64,000 bases of DNA from Paenibacillus sp. FSL K6-3182. GTDB taxonomy: Bacteria; Bacillota; Bacilli; Paenibacillales; Paenibacillaceae. Below the pieces are notes generated by a model. The model saw only the letters and a program-made list of their open reading frames with translations, made no database searches and was not told where the DNA came from. Position numbers and translations under genes: made by a program. The stretch's first letter is position 1. Each line of letters begins with the position of its first letter. This document shows positions 9,117-17,853 of this stretch, piece by piece. The stretch covers positions 3,343,501 to 3,407,500 of the forward strand of contig NZ_CP150265.1 of the NCBI RefSeq assembly GCF_037976325.1, written 5' to 3'.

Positions 9117-9443
9117 ATGACGTTCAAATCCATTGATTTGCAGATGTCTGTACCACGAACGCAAGAATTCAGCGGCATGCATGGACAAGCGATGCATAAA
9201 CCTGTAGCTGATCAGAATACGTTGGCCAATCAGTCCGCCAAACAAACAGAGCTTTTAAGAGGGAAAAACACAGCGATCGAGCAATCAAACGGACTTCATA
9301 TTCGCAGTGATCAAGAAGGTCAGCAAGGTAATGCTTATCAGCAGGCAAAACGTAAGCGTACACAGTTATCTTTGGATGTTGATGAACAGGAGGCGGCTCC
9401 GACACATCCGTACAAAGGCCATAGGCTTGATATTAAGTTATAA
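9117..9443 (+). CDS. Small disordered hypothetical protein
   Basis: A 108-residue hydrophilic protein without hydrophobic segments. The N-terminus (FKSIDLQMSVPRTQEF) and the C-terminus (HPYKGHRLDIKL) look like conserved short motifs, while the middle is rich in Gln, Ser, Lys and Glu and probably unstructured. Start ATG 9117 lies 6 bases after AAAGGGGTGA. I recall similar small proteins with IDLQ...PRT and HPYKG...DIKL ends near sigD-like genes in other Firmicutes, but cannot confirm this here. Operon position suggests a flagellar accessory role; function unknown. Confidence 0.75.
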   Translation: MTFKSIDLQMSVPRTQEFSGMHGQAMHKPVADQNTLANQSAKQTELLRGKNTAIEQSNGLHIRSDQEGQQGNAYQQAKRKRTQLSLDVDEQEAAPTHPYKGHRLDIKL

Positions 9444-9478
9444 AATAAAGGCATCAAATGAAAGGCAGGCTATGAACG

Positions 9479-10045
9479 ATGCAGCCATACTTGCAATATA
9501 TCGTATTACTAGGAGCGGTTGTTATTGTCGGTGCCTTTGTAATGCCTCGTAAGAAGCAGGATACAGCTCTACCGTCACAATCGATGCAAAACATGGAAAC
9601 CGCGCTGGAGCAGTTTATGGAGAACATGGAGAAGGACAATGAGGATCTCGTGCTCCTCGTTAGAACTGCTCAGCAAGAATCGAAATTAGATGCGGATCGC
9701 AAGGAGCAGCGTATTTTAGAATTGGAGCGGAAATGCGAACAGCTCACAGAGCAGCTGCAAAAGAAAATGTCCGAGTCCACGGCCTACGTGCGTTCAGTGG
9801 AAACCCCCTTACCAGCGGTCTCAATAAATTCGAATGAACAATTTGTTAAAGATGCGCTTATTGTTGAACATATTATAGAAGAGACAGTGCGGATGAACAC
9901 AATCCAGGACAGATATAAAGAGCTGTTTACACTTTATGAGCAAGGGAAATCGATCGAAGCGATATCCAAAAAGCTTGGTATGAACAAAGGTGAGGTACAG
10001 CTTATTATACAACTCGCTAAGCAGGAGGATTCTGTCCATGCTTAA
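9479..10045 (+). CDS. swrB: SwrB-like motility protein (YlxL family)
   Basis: A 188-residue membrane-anchored protein in the place of B. subtilis swrB, whose product promotes flagellar basal body maturation and swarming. Seen: one N-terminal transmembrane helix (about residues 7-23), a charged coiled coil (about 35-100), a variable spacer, and a C-terminal helical module (YKELFTLYEQGKSIEAISKKLGMNKGEVQLII) that looks like a small helix-turn-helix and is the conserved mark of this family. ATG 9479 is used; ATG 9472 is out of frame. It overlaps the next gene by 8 bases. The symbol rests on domain layout and synteny; sequence conservation of SwrB is weak. Confidence 0.75.
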   Translation: MQPYLQYIVLLGAVVIVGAFVMPRKKQDTALPSQSMQNMETALEQFMENMEKDNEDLVLLVRTAQQESKLDADRKEQRILELERKCEQLTEQLQKKMSESTAYVRSVETPLPAVSINSNEQFVKDALIVEHIIEETVRMNTIQDRYKELFTLYEQGKSIEAISKKLGMNKGEVQLIIQLAKQEDSVHA

Positions 10046-10613
10046 AAGTCGAGTATTTCTTATGGGATTAGGTGCAGGTATCATCATTGGCGCTTTGTTG
10101 TTCCAGCTGATGCTCTCTGGCGAGCAAAGCAGGCAAAGGCTAAGTGACTTAGGAAAAGAGTCAGATGAGAAGCTTTACACTCAACTAGAAGTTGATGCTT
10201 TGTTAAAGGCAAATCAAGACTCGCTTCAGCTTAATAAGGACAACACAGGGGGACAGGAGACTAAGGCTGCTGCTGATTCTGACAAAGCTAAGGAGCAGAC
10301 AAGCGAGGCGAAGACTGATAAAGCTGCGCCTACGGCTACGGCAGTCCCTGTTCAGGAACAGTCTGAGATCAAGCATGTTATTAGAATTAAAGCAGGCTCT
10401 AGCCTGACGAATACAGCAGTGCTGCTTGCTTCGAATAATATTATTAAAGATAAAACCGCTTTTGTATCAAAAATGAAAAAGTCAAAGAAGCTGGTTCGCG
10501 CCGGTTATTTTTTGTTTCATGAGGAGATAACGGTTGAAGAAGCCATTCGCATCGTAACCGGCGAGCCTTTGACATCTTCAGAAGTAAATCTTCTAACTGC
10601 CAACAAAAAATAG
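10038..10613 (+). CDS. Membrane protein with YceG/MltG N-terminal-like domain, no catalytic domain
   Basis: A 191-residue protein: N-terminal transmembrane helix (about residues 5-26), a Lys/Asp/Glu/Ala-rich spacer, then a C-terminal module of about 70 residues with IRIKAGSSLTNTAVLL, an 'asparagine-asparagine-isoleucine' turn and AGYFLF...TVEEAIRIVTGE. That module resembles the LysM-like N-terminal part of the endolytic transglycosylase MltG (YceG), but the catalytic domain is absent. Start ATG 10038 behind AGGAGG lies inside the end of the swrB-like gene, so translation is coupled. It closes the flagellar operon. It could bind peptidoglycan or a partner; this is inference. Confidence 0.78.
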   Translation: MLKSRVFLMGLGAGIIIGALLFQLMLSGEQSRQRLSDLGKESDEKLYTQLEVDALLKANQDSLQLNKDNTGGQETKAAADSDKAKEQTSEAKTDKAAPTATAVPVQEQSEIKHVIRIKAGSSLTNTAVLLASNNIIKDKTAFVSKMKKSKKLVRAGYFLFHEEITVEEAIRIVTGEPLTSSEVNLLTANKK

Positions 10614-10639
10614 CTATCCTATCTTTTCTGAAACGATTG

Positions 10640-10668
10640 TTGCATGCGATGTGTATTTATGGTATATT
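10640..10668 (+). promoter_or_regulatory. Probable sigma-A promoter of rpsB
   Basis: TTGCAT at 10640-10645 and TATATT at 10663-10668 are 17 bases apart, and the -10 box has an extended TGG in front. The transcript would start near 10675, about 120 bases before rpsB, giving a leader with the hairpin described next. It lies just after the last flagellar gene. Confidence 0.75.
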
Positions 10669-10704
10669 AATTCACGGTGTTAAAAACGCACGCAGGTCAA
10701 TTTT

Positions 10705-10739
10705 GTCAAACGGTGCTTCCGCCCGGCGGAAGTTTTGAC
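10705..10739 (+). promoter_or_regulatory. rpsB leader hairpin, possible S2 autoregulatory element
   Basis: The rpsB leader contains nested inverted repeats: outer arms GTCAAA (10705-10710) and TTTGAC (10734-10739), inner perfect arms CTTCCGC and GCGGAAG with a CCG loop, and an asymmetric bulge on the 5' side. There is no U-run after it, so it is not a terminator. Ribosomal protein leaders often bind their own product, which is the suggested role here. Confidence 0.5.
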
Positions 10740-10796
10740 GAAAGATGCGACTAGCGGAGGAGCACTAAAAAAACCATTATAGGAGGTGTTGGAGAA

Positions 10797-11495
10797 ATGG
10801 CGGTTATTTCCATGAAACAGCTACTAGAAGCTGGGGTACACTTCGGTCATCAGACTCGTCGTTGGAACCCGAAGATGGATCGTTATATCTTCACAGAAAG
10901 AAACGGGATTTACATTATTGATTTGCAAAAAACGGTGAAAAAAGTTGACGAAGCATACAACTTTGTTAAATCGATCGCTGCAGACGGCGGCACTATGCTG
11001 TTCGTAGGTACGAAAAAACAAGCTCAAGATTCCGTTAAAGAAGAAGCAGAGCGTTGCGGCAACTTCTACATCAACCAACGTTGGTTGGGCGGTACTTTGA
11101 CTAACTTCCAAACGATTCAAAAACGTATTGATCGTTTGAAACAACTTGAAAAATGGGCTGAGGACGGCACTTTCGAGGTTCTACCTAAGAAAGAAGTTAT
11201 CATCCTTAACAAAGAAAAAGACCGTTTGGAAAAATTCCTTGGCGGTATTAAAGGAATGAAAGGTTTGCCAAGCGCGTTGTTCATTATCGACCCACGCAAA
11301 GAGCGTATTGCTGTTGCAGAAGCTCGCAAACTTGGTATCCCAATCGTTGGTATCGTTGATACGAACTGTGATCCAGACGAAATTGACTACGTAATCCCAG
11401 GTAACGATGATGCAATTCGTGCCGTTAAGTTGTTGACTTCGAAAATGGCTGATGCAATCGTTGAAGCTAACCAAGGCGAACAAACAACGGCTTAA
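10797..11495 (+). CDS. rpsB: Small ribosomal subunit protein S2
   Basis: Ribosomal protein uS2 of 232 residues. The N-terminal [20 protein letters not shown], the FVGTKKQAQ and the [13 protein letters not shown] signatures are diagnostic, as is [21 protein letters not shown] near the end. ATG 10797 lies after AGGAGGTG. It has its own promoter and is followed by a terminator before tsf, so S2 can be made in excess of EF-Ts. Confidence 0.98.
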   Translation: MAVISMKQLLEAGVHFGHQTRRWNPKMDRYIFTERNGIYIIDLQKTVKKVDEAYNFVKSIAADGGTMLFVGTKKQAQDSVKEEAERCGNFYINQRWLGGTLTNFQTIQKRIDRLKQLEKWAEDGTFEVLPKKEVIILNKEKDRLEKFLGGIKGMKGLPSALFIIDPRKERIAVAEARKLGIPIVGIVDTNCDPDEIDYVIPGNDDAIRAVKLLTSKMADAIVEANQGEQTTA

Positions 11496-11518
11496 TTTAA
11501 AGGCTTTAATTAGTCAAC

Positions 11519-11562
11519 AAAGGGTGGTCAGATGGTGATAAACCTCTCACTGCCCTTTTTTT
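11519..11562 (+). terminator. Attenuating terminator between rpsB and tsf
   Basis: AAAGGG at 11519-11524 pairs with CCCTTT at 11553-11558; the pairing continues inward with a few G-U pairs and two mismatches up to GG/CC, and the 3' arm runs into seven T residues (11556-11562). It is a good intrinsic terminator placed inside the S2-EF-Ts unit, so tsf depends on read-through or on a promoter not clearly seen. Confidence 0.75.
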
Positions 11563-11639
11563 GAATGTAAATCACTAAAAAAACAATTAATGATTCTCGA
11601 AGCTACATAGACTTCGTGAAACCTATAGGAGGGCTTACA

Positions 11640-12290
11640 ATGGCAGTTAGTGCTAGCGCGGTAAAAGAGCTTCGTGAAAGAACTGGAGCTGGAATGCTTG
11701 ATTGCAAGAAAGCTTTGGACGAAACAAACAATGACGTTGAAAAAGCAATTGCAGTACTTCGTGAAAAAGGTTTGGCGGCAGCAGCAAATAAAGCTGGTCG
11801 TATTGCAACCGAAGGCGTAGTTGAATCGTATATTCATGCAGGCGGCCGTATCGGCGTTATCGTTGAAGTAAACTGTGAAACGGATTTCGTTGCAAAAACG
11901 GATCAATTCCGTGAGTTTGCAAGAGACGTAGCTATGCAAATCGCTGCAGCTAACCCTAAATTCGTTAGCCGTGACGAGGTTTCTTCTGAAGAGCTTGAAA
12001 AAGAGCGCGAAATTTTGAAAGCTCAAGCACTTAACGAAGGCAAGCCTGAAAAAATCGTTGAAAAAATGGTTGAGGGCCGTATCTCGAAATACTACGAAGA
12101 GTTCTGTCTTCTTGAGCAATCGTTCATTAAAGACCCAGACAAAACAATCTCCGTATTGCTTAATGAAAAAATCAGCAAAATTGGTGAAAACATTTCCATC
12201 CGTCGCTTCGTTCGTTATGAGCTTGGTGAAGGCCTAGAGAAAAAAGTTGACAATTTCGTTGAAGAAGTTATGGCTCAAGTTAAACATTAA
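11640..12290 (+). CDS. tsf: Elongation factor Ts, compact form
   Basis: Guanine nucleotide exchange factor for EF-Tu. The N-terminal UBA-like domain ([22 protein letters not shown]) and the core [13 protein letters not shown] signature are present, followed by the coiled-coil and C-terminal module. The length is only 216 residues, against about 280-295 in E. coli and B. subtilis; one copy of the duplicated core subdomain seems to be missing, as in the ~196-residue Thermus factor. Start ATG 11640 follows AGGAGGG at 11627-11633; in-frame codons further upstream have no ribosome site. A small CGAAG/CTTCG inverted repeat lies 24 bases before the start. Confidence 0.95.
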   Translation: MAVSASAVKELRERTGAGMLDCKKALDETNNDVEKAIAVLREKGLAAAANKAGRIATEGVVESYIHAGGRIGVIVEVNCETDFVAKTDQFREFARDVAMQIAAANPKFVSRDEVSSEELEKEREILKAQALNEGKPEKIVEKMVEGRISKYYEEFCLLEQSFIKDPDKTISVLLNEKISKIGENISIRRFVRYELGEGLEKKVDNFVEEVMAQVKH

Positions 12291-12300
12291 TCCGAACGCA

Positions 12301-12329
12301 CAGGCGGGGCGGGGCGTCCGCCCCGCCTG
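12301..12329. repeat. GC-rich perfect inverted repeat between tsf and pyrH
   Basis: A 12-bp perfect stem, CAGGCGGGGCGG (12301-12312) with CCGCCCCGCCTG (12318-12329), loop GGCGT. It is far more GC-rich than its surroundings. There is no T-run after it, so it is either a weak terminator, a processing or pause site, or a 3'-end stabilising structure for the tsf message. Confidence 0.7.
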
Positions 12330-12342
12330 CTTGTATGATTAG

Positions 12343-13121
<779 letters not shown>

Positions 13122-13122
<1 letters not shown>

Positions 13123-13676
13123 TGCCACAAGAGCTGAAAAAAAACGCAGAAGAACGTATGGATAAAGCAATTTCCGCGCTAAAACGTGATTTGTCGTCTT
13201 TGCGCGCTGGTAAAGCTAATTCATCTTTGCTTGACCGTATTCAAGTGGAATACTACGGCGCAATGACGCCTGTCAATCAACTTGCTAACATCAGTACGCC
13301 AGACTCTCGTACGTTGTTCATTCAACCATGGGACAAATCGTCGATGTCGGCAATCGAGAAAGCGATTATGAAATCGGATCTTGGACTGACACCTTCCAAT
13401 GACGGTGCATCGATTCGTCTTTCTATCCCACCGCTTACAGAAGAGCGCCGGGCAGAGCTTGTGAAAACTTCGAAAAAGCTTGGCGAAGAAGCAAAGGTAG
13501 CTATTCGCAATATTCGTCGGGATGCTAACGACAGCGTGAAAAAACTTGAGAAAACAACAATTTCTGAAGATGAATCACGTGGTCACCAAGAGGATATTCA
13601 GAAGGCAACTGATAAATTTATTGCTGAAGTAGATAAAGTGCTTGTTGCCAAAGAAAAAGAAATTATGGAAGTATAA
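13122..13676 (+). CDS. frr: Ribosome recycling factor
   Basis: RRF of 184 residues, which with EF-G splits post-termination ribosomes. The family pattern is seen throughout: [26 protein letters not shown] in the first helix and turn, [16 protein letters not shown], and [18 protein letters not shown]. The start ATG 13122 shares its A with the pyrH stop TAA (TAATG), a tight coupling of nucleotide kinase and translation factor that is usual in Firmicutes. Confidence 0.97.
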
Positions 13677-13683
13677 TAATCTC

Positions 13684-13715
13684 TGGGCCCCTCCGATAGG
13701 TGGGGTTTGGTTTTG
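13684..13715 (+). terminator. Weak terminator-like hairpin after frr
   Basis: CCCCTCC (13688-13694) and GGTGGGG (13699-13705) can pair with one T-T mismatch around a GATA loop, followed by TTTGGTTTTGATTT. The stem is short and the T-tract is broken, so termination would be partial at best and uppS is probably still read from upstream. Confidence 0.4.
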
Positions 13716-13737
13716 ATTTCGGTTGGGAGGAAGTAAG

Positions 13738-14502
13738 ATGATCGAGCGACTTTGGGCCAAATTAGGCAAATCGTCCTTACAGCCGACTGATTCTGTGGCC
13801 TCAGAAAATGTGCCTGAGCATGTTGCAATTATAATGGATGGGAACGGCCGTTGGGCTAAAGATCGTGGATTGCCACGTATGGCTGGTCATCATTCCGGCA
13901 TGAAAGCGGTCAAACGTATTACCATTGCAGCGGATCGGTTAGGCGTCAAATATTTGACGTTATATGCGTTTTCAACGGAAAACTGGAAGAGACCTAAAGC
14001 TGAAGTGGATTTTCTTATGAAGCTTCCGCAGCAATTTCTTGAAATTGAATTAGAAGAATTGATAGCCAACAACGTGCAGGTTCGCATGATGGGACATAAA
14101 GAGGATTTGCCTTCATTTACGATCAGTGCAGTTGAAGAAGCCATTATAAAGACCGCTAACAATACAGGGCTAGTTCTAAACTTTGCCTTAAACTATGGAA
14201 GCCGTAAGGAAATGCTTGAAGCTGTGAAAAGCATCGCATCAGAGGTTCAGCAAGGAAATCTTGCAATCGATGATATCGATGATAAAGTAATGGCTGATCG
14301 TTTGCTTACAAGTGGATTGCCCGATCCAGATTTGCTCATTCGTACAAGCGGTGAATTGCGATTAAGTAATTTTATGATGTGGCAGCTTGCTTATAGTGAA
14401 TTGTGGTTTACGGATGTGTATTGGCCTGAATTTACGGAAGCGCATTTTCAAGAAGCGATTTTGGAGTATCAGCGCCGCGCGCGTCGATATGGTGGATTGT
14501 AG
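13738..14502 (+). CDS. uppS: Undecaprenyl diphosphate synthase (cis-prenyltransferase)
   Basis: Adds isoprene units to farnesyl diphosphate to make the C55 lipid carrier for peptidoglycan and teichoic acid; 254 residues. Conserved elements: IIMDGNGRWAKDRGLPR with the catalytic aspartate, LTLYAFSTENWKRP, and RTSGELRLSNFMMWQLAYSELWF. Start ATG 13738 lies 6 bases after GGGAGGA. It opens an envelope-lipid cluster with cdsA and dxr. Confidence 0.97.
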   Translation: MIERLWAKLGKSSLQPTDSVASENVPEHVAIIMDGNGRWAKDRGLPRMAGHHSGMKAVKRITIAADRLGVKYLTLYAFSTENWKRPKAEVDFLMKLPQQFLEIELEELIANNVQVRMMGHKEDLPSFTISAVEEAIIKTANNTGLVLNFALNYGSRKEMLEAVKSIASEVQQGNLAIDDIDDKVMADRLLTSGLPDPDLLIRTSGELRLSNFMMWQLAYSELWFTDVYWPEFTEAHFQEAILEYQRRARRYGGL

Positions 14503-14529
14503 CTTCAAGCGACGGAGTGTGACTTTTCA

Positions 14530-15324
14530 TTGAGACAACGATTGATTACTGGAATTGTAGCAGGTGCAGGCTTCATAGGTTTAACAATAGCAGGCGGATG
14601 GTTGTATACAACTCTCCTCGTATTGCTAGCTATTATTGGTTTTACTGAATATGCGCGAATGAATGGTGTAGCATGGTCGCATCCGTCAACTTTGCTCGGA
14701 TATGCGGGTGTGCTACTGTTTGTGCTTCCATGGTCTGATTGGGGAATTGTTATTCCATCTTTCCTGACTATTGTTTGGATGCTGGCCTTCTTACTGCTTG
14801 CCCTAACCGTGATTACCAAAAATAAAACGACAATTGATGGCGCCGCACTTATGTTGCTAGGCGCTTTATATGTAGGTTACGGCTTTTCAGCAATGGGAGA
14901 AGCTCGTCAAATTGCGGAGCATGGCCTATTGTGGACGTTTTTGTCCTTTGGCTGTATTTGGGCTTCGGATATCGGTGCTTATTTTACTGGACGAGCCATT
15001 GGGAAAACGAAGCTATGGCCTTCAATCAGCCCGAACAAAACGATCGAAGGCGCCTTAGGCGGCGTATTGTTATCCTTAATCGTATCGGCAGTATTCGCAC
15101 TCACGATGCCCGATTTTATAGATTTGCCAAAAGCTTTGCTAATCGGTTTAATTGCCGCTGTAGCTGGACAGTTTGGGGATTTGATTCAATCTGCTTATAA
15201 ACGTGTGAGAGATATAAAGGATACAGGTACGCTTCTGCCAGGACATGGCGGAGTGCTCGACCGATGCGATAGCTGGCTAATCGTATTTCCGCTGTTAGTG
15301 CTTACCGGGCTGCTGCCTGTATAA
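14530..15324 (+). CDS. cdsA: Phosphatidate cytidylyltransferase
   Basis: CDP-diacylglycerol synthase, an integral membrane enzyme of 264 residues with about seven hydrophobic segments, which activates phosphatidate for phospholipid synthesis. The family signature is at the C-terminal end: SAYKRVRDIKDTGTLLPGHGGVLDR followed by CDSW. The only reasonable start is TTG 14530 (MRQRLITG), 12 bases after GGAG, a weak site. Together with pgsA elsewhere in the window it covers two steps of phosphatidylglycerol synthesis. Confidence 0.95.
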   Translation: MRQRLITGIVAGAGFIGLTIAGGWLYTTLLVLLAIIGFTEYARMNGVAWSHPSTLLGYAGVLLFVLPWSDWGIVIPSFLTIVWMLAFLLLALTVITKNKTTIDGAALMLLGALYVGYGFSAMGEARQIAEHGLLWTFLSFGCIWASDIGAYFTGRAIGKTKLWPSISPNKTIEGALGGVLLSLIVSAVFALTMPDFIDLPKALLIGLIAAVAGQFGDLIQSAYKRVRDIKDTGTLLPGHGGVLDRCDSWLIVFPLLVLTGLLPV

Positions 15325-15340
15325 GTCAGGAGGATTTTGT

Positions 15341-16480
15341 GTGAAAAAAATAAGTATATTAGGTTCGACAGGTTCAGTCGGAACACAGACACTGGACGTT
15401 ATTGCCCATGATCCTGATCGCTATCAGGTTGTTGGCTTGTCCGCTGGTGCGAATGTCGATTTGATTATAGAGCAAGCCAAACAATTTAATCCTTCGGTCG
15501 TTAGCTTGGCTTCCAAAGCAGACGCAGAGGCCGCTCGTCCCCATATGCCGCCTGGAACTAAGGTTGTCTATGGCGAAGAAGGACTTGTTGAAGTAGCCGC
15601 TGGGACGGACGCTGATGTCGTTGTAACAGCGATCGTGGGAAGCAGAGGGCTGCCGGCAACACTAGCAGCGATTGATGCGGGGAAAATGATCGGTTTGGCG
15701 AACAAAGAGACACTCGTAACGGCAGGTCATATCGTAATGGAACGTGCGAAAAAGCGCGGAGTATCGATTTTGCCGATAGACAGTGAACACTCGGCGATTT
15801 TTCAATGCTTAAACGGCGAAGATCGCAAATCTATCAATCAAATTACATTAACAGCCTCCGGCGGCTCCTTTCGTGATCGCACAAGAGAACAGCTTGAGGG
15901 TGTAACCGTAGCTGAAGCGCTAAATCATCCCAATTGGTCGATGGGCGCAAAAATTACGATTGATTCGGCGACTATGGTTAATAAAGGGCTAGAAGTTATT
16001 GAGGCAAGATGGCTGTTCGATGTTACATACGATCAAATAGGTGTCATTATTCATCCGGAGAGCATCATTCATTCTTATGTGGAGTTTACCGATCACAGCA
16101 TAATCGCGCAGCTTGGAATGCCGGATATGCGAGTACCGATTCAATATGCGTTGTCATATCCGGAACGGAATGTAACCCCGACAAGCAGGCTGAACCTGGC
16201 ACAAATCGGAAAGCTGCATTTTCGCGAGATGGATTTTGAAAGATATCCATGTCTAAGGCTGGCATTCGAGTGCGGGAAGCTAGGTCAATCAGCTCCTGCA
16301 GTATACAATGCTGCAAACGAGGTTGCGGTGGCACGGTTTTTGAAGGGTGAAATTACGTTTCTTGACATTGAACGGATATTGGAAACGGTCGTTGGCAAGC
16401 ACGAAGCAGCTGATATCAATGATTTGCAGATGATCTCAGAAGTGGACGCTTGGGCAAGACAGCTGGCCCAATCGGTATAA
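15341..16480 (+). CDS. dxr: 1-deoxy-D-xylulose 5-phosphate reductoisomerase
   Basis: Second enzyme of the MEP isoprenoid pathway, 379 residues, NADPH-dependent. N-terminal nucleotide-binding GSTGSVGTQTLDV; central NKETLVTAG and the metal and substrate site with DSEHSAIFQCL; then ASGGSFRD and HPNWSMGAKITIDSATMVNKGLE. GTG 15341 is preceded by CAGGAGG. It supplies precursors for the undecaprenyl carrier made by UppS two genes upstream. Confidence 0.97.
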   Translation: MKKISILGSTGSVGTQTLDVIAHDPDRYQVVGLSAGANVDLIIEQAKQFNPSVVSLASKADAEAARPHMPPGTKVVYGEEGLVEVAAGTDADVVVTAIVGSRGLPATLAAIDAGKMIGLANKETLVTAGHIVMERAKKRGVSILPIDSEHSAIFQCLNGEDRKSINQITLTASGGSFRDRTREQLEGVTVAEALNHPNWSMGAKITIDSATMVNKGLEVIEARWLFDVTYDQIGVIIHPESIIHSYVEFTDHSIIAQLGMPDMRVPIQYALSYPERNVTPTSRLNLAQIGKLHFREMDFERYPCLRLAFECGKLGQSAPAVYNAANEVAVARFLKGEITFLDIERILETVVGKHEAADINDLQMISEVDAWARQLAQSV

Positions 16481-16568
16481 TATCGGTTAAATTCCGGTTC
16501 TCTTGTATCGGACGGGAGAATAATGATAATCTATGTACAGGCCGTAACGAACAGGAGGCTTCAGCTTA

Positions 16569-17843
16569 ATGCACATGATTCAAGTTGTTTTCTTGACCAT
16601 ACTCGTTTTTTTCGTGATCGTAACGATCCATGAATGGGGTCATTACTATTTCGCAAAACGCGCAGGCATATTGGTGAGAGAATTCGCAATTGGCTTCGGG
16701 CCGAAGCTTTTTTCGGTAAAACGTGGCGAGACGAGATATACGCTTCGATTAATACCTGCCGGCGGTTTCGTTCGAATGGCGGGAGAAGATCCAGAAATCG
16801 TTGATGTCCAGCCCGGTCAAACGATCGCGGTTCGTCTGAAAGACAATAAAGTGACTAGACTTTATTTGGATCGTCTTGATGACCGCAGCGGTGTTATTCG
16901 CGGAGAAATCGTGGCGATCGATCTTGAGCGCAAGCTATCAGTTACACTTGACGTAGAAGGGGAAAACGAGATTTTCTCGGTACACCCTACTGCTTTGATG
17001 ATCACAAAAGGCAAAGAAACACAAATCGCGCCGCTCGACAGACAATTTGGCAGTAAAACAGTAGCGCAGCGTGCACTTGCTATTTTTGCTGGCCCTATGA
17101 TGAACTTTGTGCTCGCATTTGTATTGTTTGCTACCTACATTCAGCTAGCAGGTGTTCCTGTTGAGTCGCCTGATAAGCTGCTTGTTAATGAAATATCAGA
17201 AGGCATGCCAGCTGATAAAGTAGATTTGAAAAAGGGCGATGTCATCGATGCAGTCAACGGTATCAAAATCGGAGCTGATTTTGATAAAATGATCGCGATT
17301 ATCGGCAAATCACCGAATGTTCCTGTTAAAATGGATATAATTCGTGACGGCAAAGCTCAGCAAGTTGTTATAACACCTGAACCGAACAAAGAGGGTGTAG
17401 GCAAGGTTGGAATCAGTGCCGCATTGCCAACACGTCCGGCTACTTTCTCTGAAACGTTCACAGGCGCAGGCAAGCTCATGAAAAACATGACAGTAAGCAT
17501 TTTTGAAGGCTTCAAGAAGCTTATTTTCGGAGAGTTCAAGCTTGATGATCTTGGCGGACCTGTGCGAACAGCAGAAGTAACGAGCCAGATTGCTCAGCAA
17601 GGCATTGCTCAGTTAACATCATGGACAGCACTGCTAAGCTTGTATTTAGGAATATTTAATTTGCTGCCGATTCCTGCCCTTGATGGAAGCCGCCTCATAT
17701 TCCTCGGAATTGAAGCGATTAGACGCCGGCCGATTGATCCGAACCGTGAGAGCATGGTACATTTTGTCGGTTTCGCGCTCATCATGTTATTAATGCTCGT
17801 AGTAACTTATAATGATATTTTACGATTGGTAAAAGGGGAGTAA
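16569..17843 (+). CDS. rseP: Site-2 intramembrane zinc metalloprotease RseP (RasP)
   Basis: Membrane protease of 424 residues that performs the second cut of anti-sigma factors and clears signal peptides. The zinc motif HEWGH is at residues 21-25 in the first membrane helix; a PDZ domain follows the second helix; the C-terminal LLPIPALDG provides the third zinc ligand. Between the first helix and the PDZ domain lies an insert of about 100 residues as in Bacillus RasP. ATG 16569 is 9 bases after AGGAGG; ATG 16575 is an alternative. A possible weak promoter (TTGTAT, GATAAT) lies at 16503-16530. Confidence 0.95.
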   Translation: MHMIQVVFLTILVFFVIVTIHEWGHYYFAKRAGILVREFAIGFGPKLFSVKRGETRYTLRLIPAGGFVRMAGEDPEIVDVQPGQTIAVRLKDNKVTRLYLDRLDDRSGVIRGEIVAIDLERKLSVTLDVEGENEIFSVHPTALMITKGKETQIAPLDRQFGSKTVAQRALAIFAGPMMNFVLAFVLFATYIQLAGVPVESPDKLLVNEISEGMPADKVDLKKGDVIDAVNGIKIGADFDKMIAIIGKSPNVPVKMDIIRDGKAQQVVITPEPNKEGVGKVGISAALPTRPATFSETFTGAGKLMKNMTVSIFEGFKKLIFGEFKLDDLGGPVRTAEVTSQIAQQGIAQLTSWTALLSLYLGIFNLLPIPALDGSRLIFLGIEAIRRRPIDPNRESMVHFVGFALIMLLMLVVTYNDILRLVKGE

Positions 17844-17853
17844 ATAGTCGCTT

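Noticed and set aside
9307..9552. 81-codon + strand frame spanning the 108-residue gene and the swrB-like gene
   Set aside because: Overlaps both better supported genes and has no proper start signal.
17844..17853. Possible T-box leader before proS
   Set aside because: Only 10 bases separate rseP from proS.
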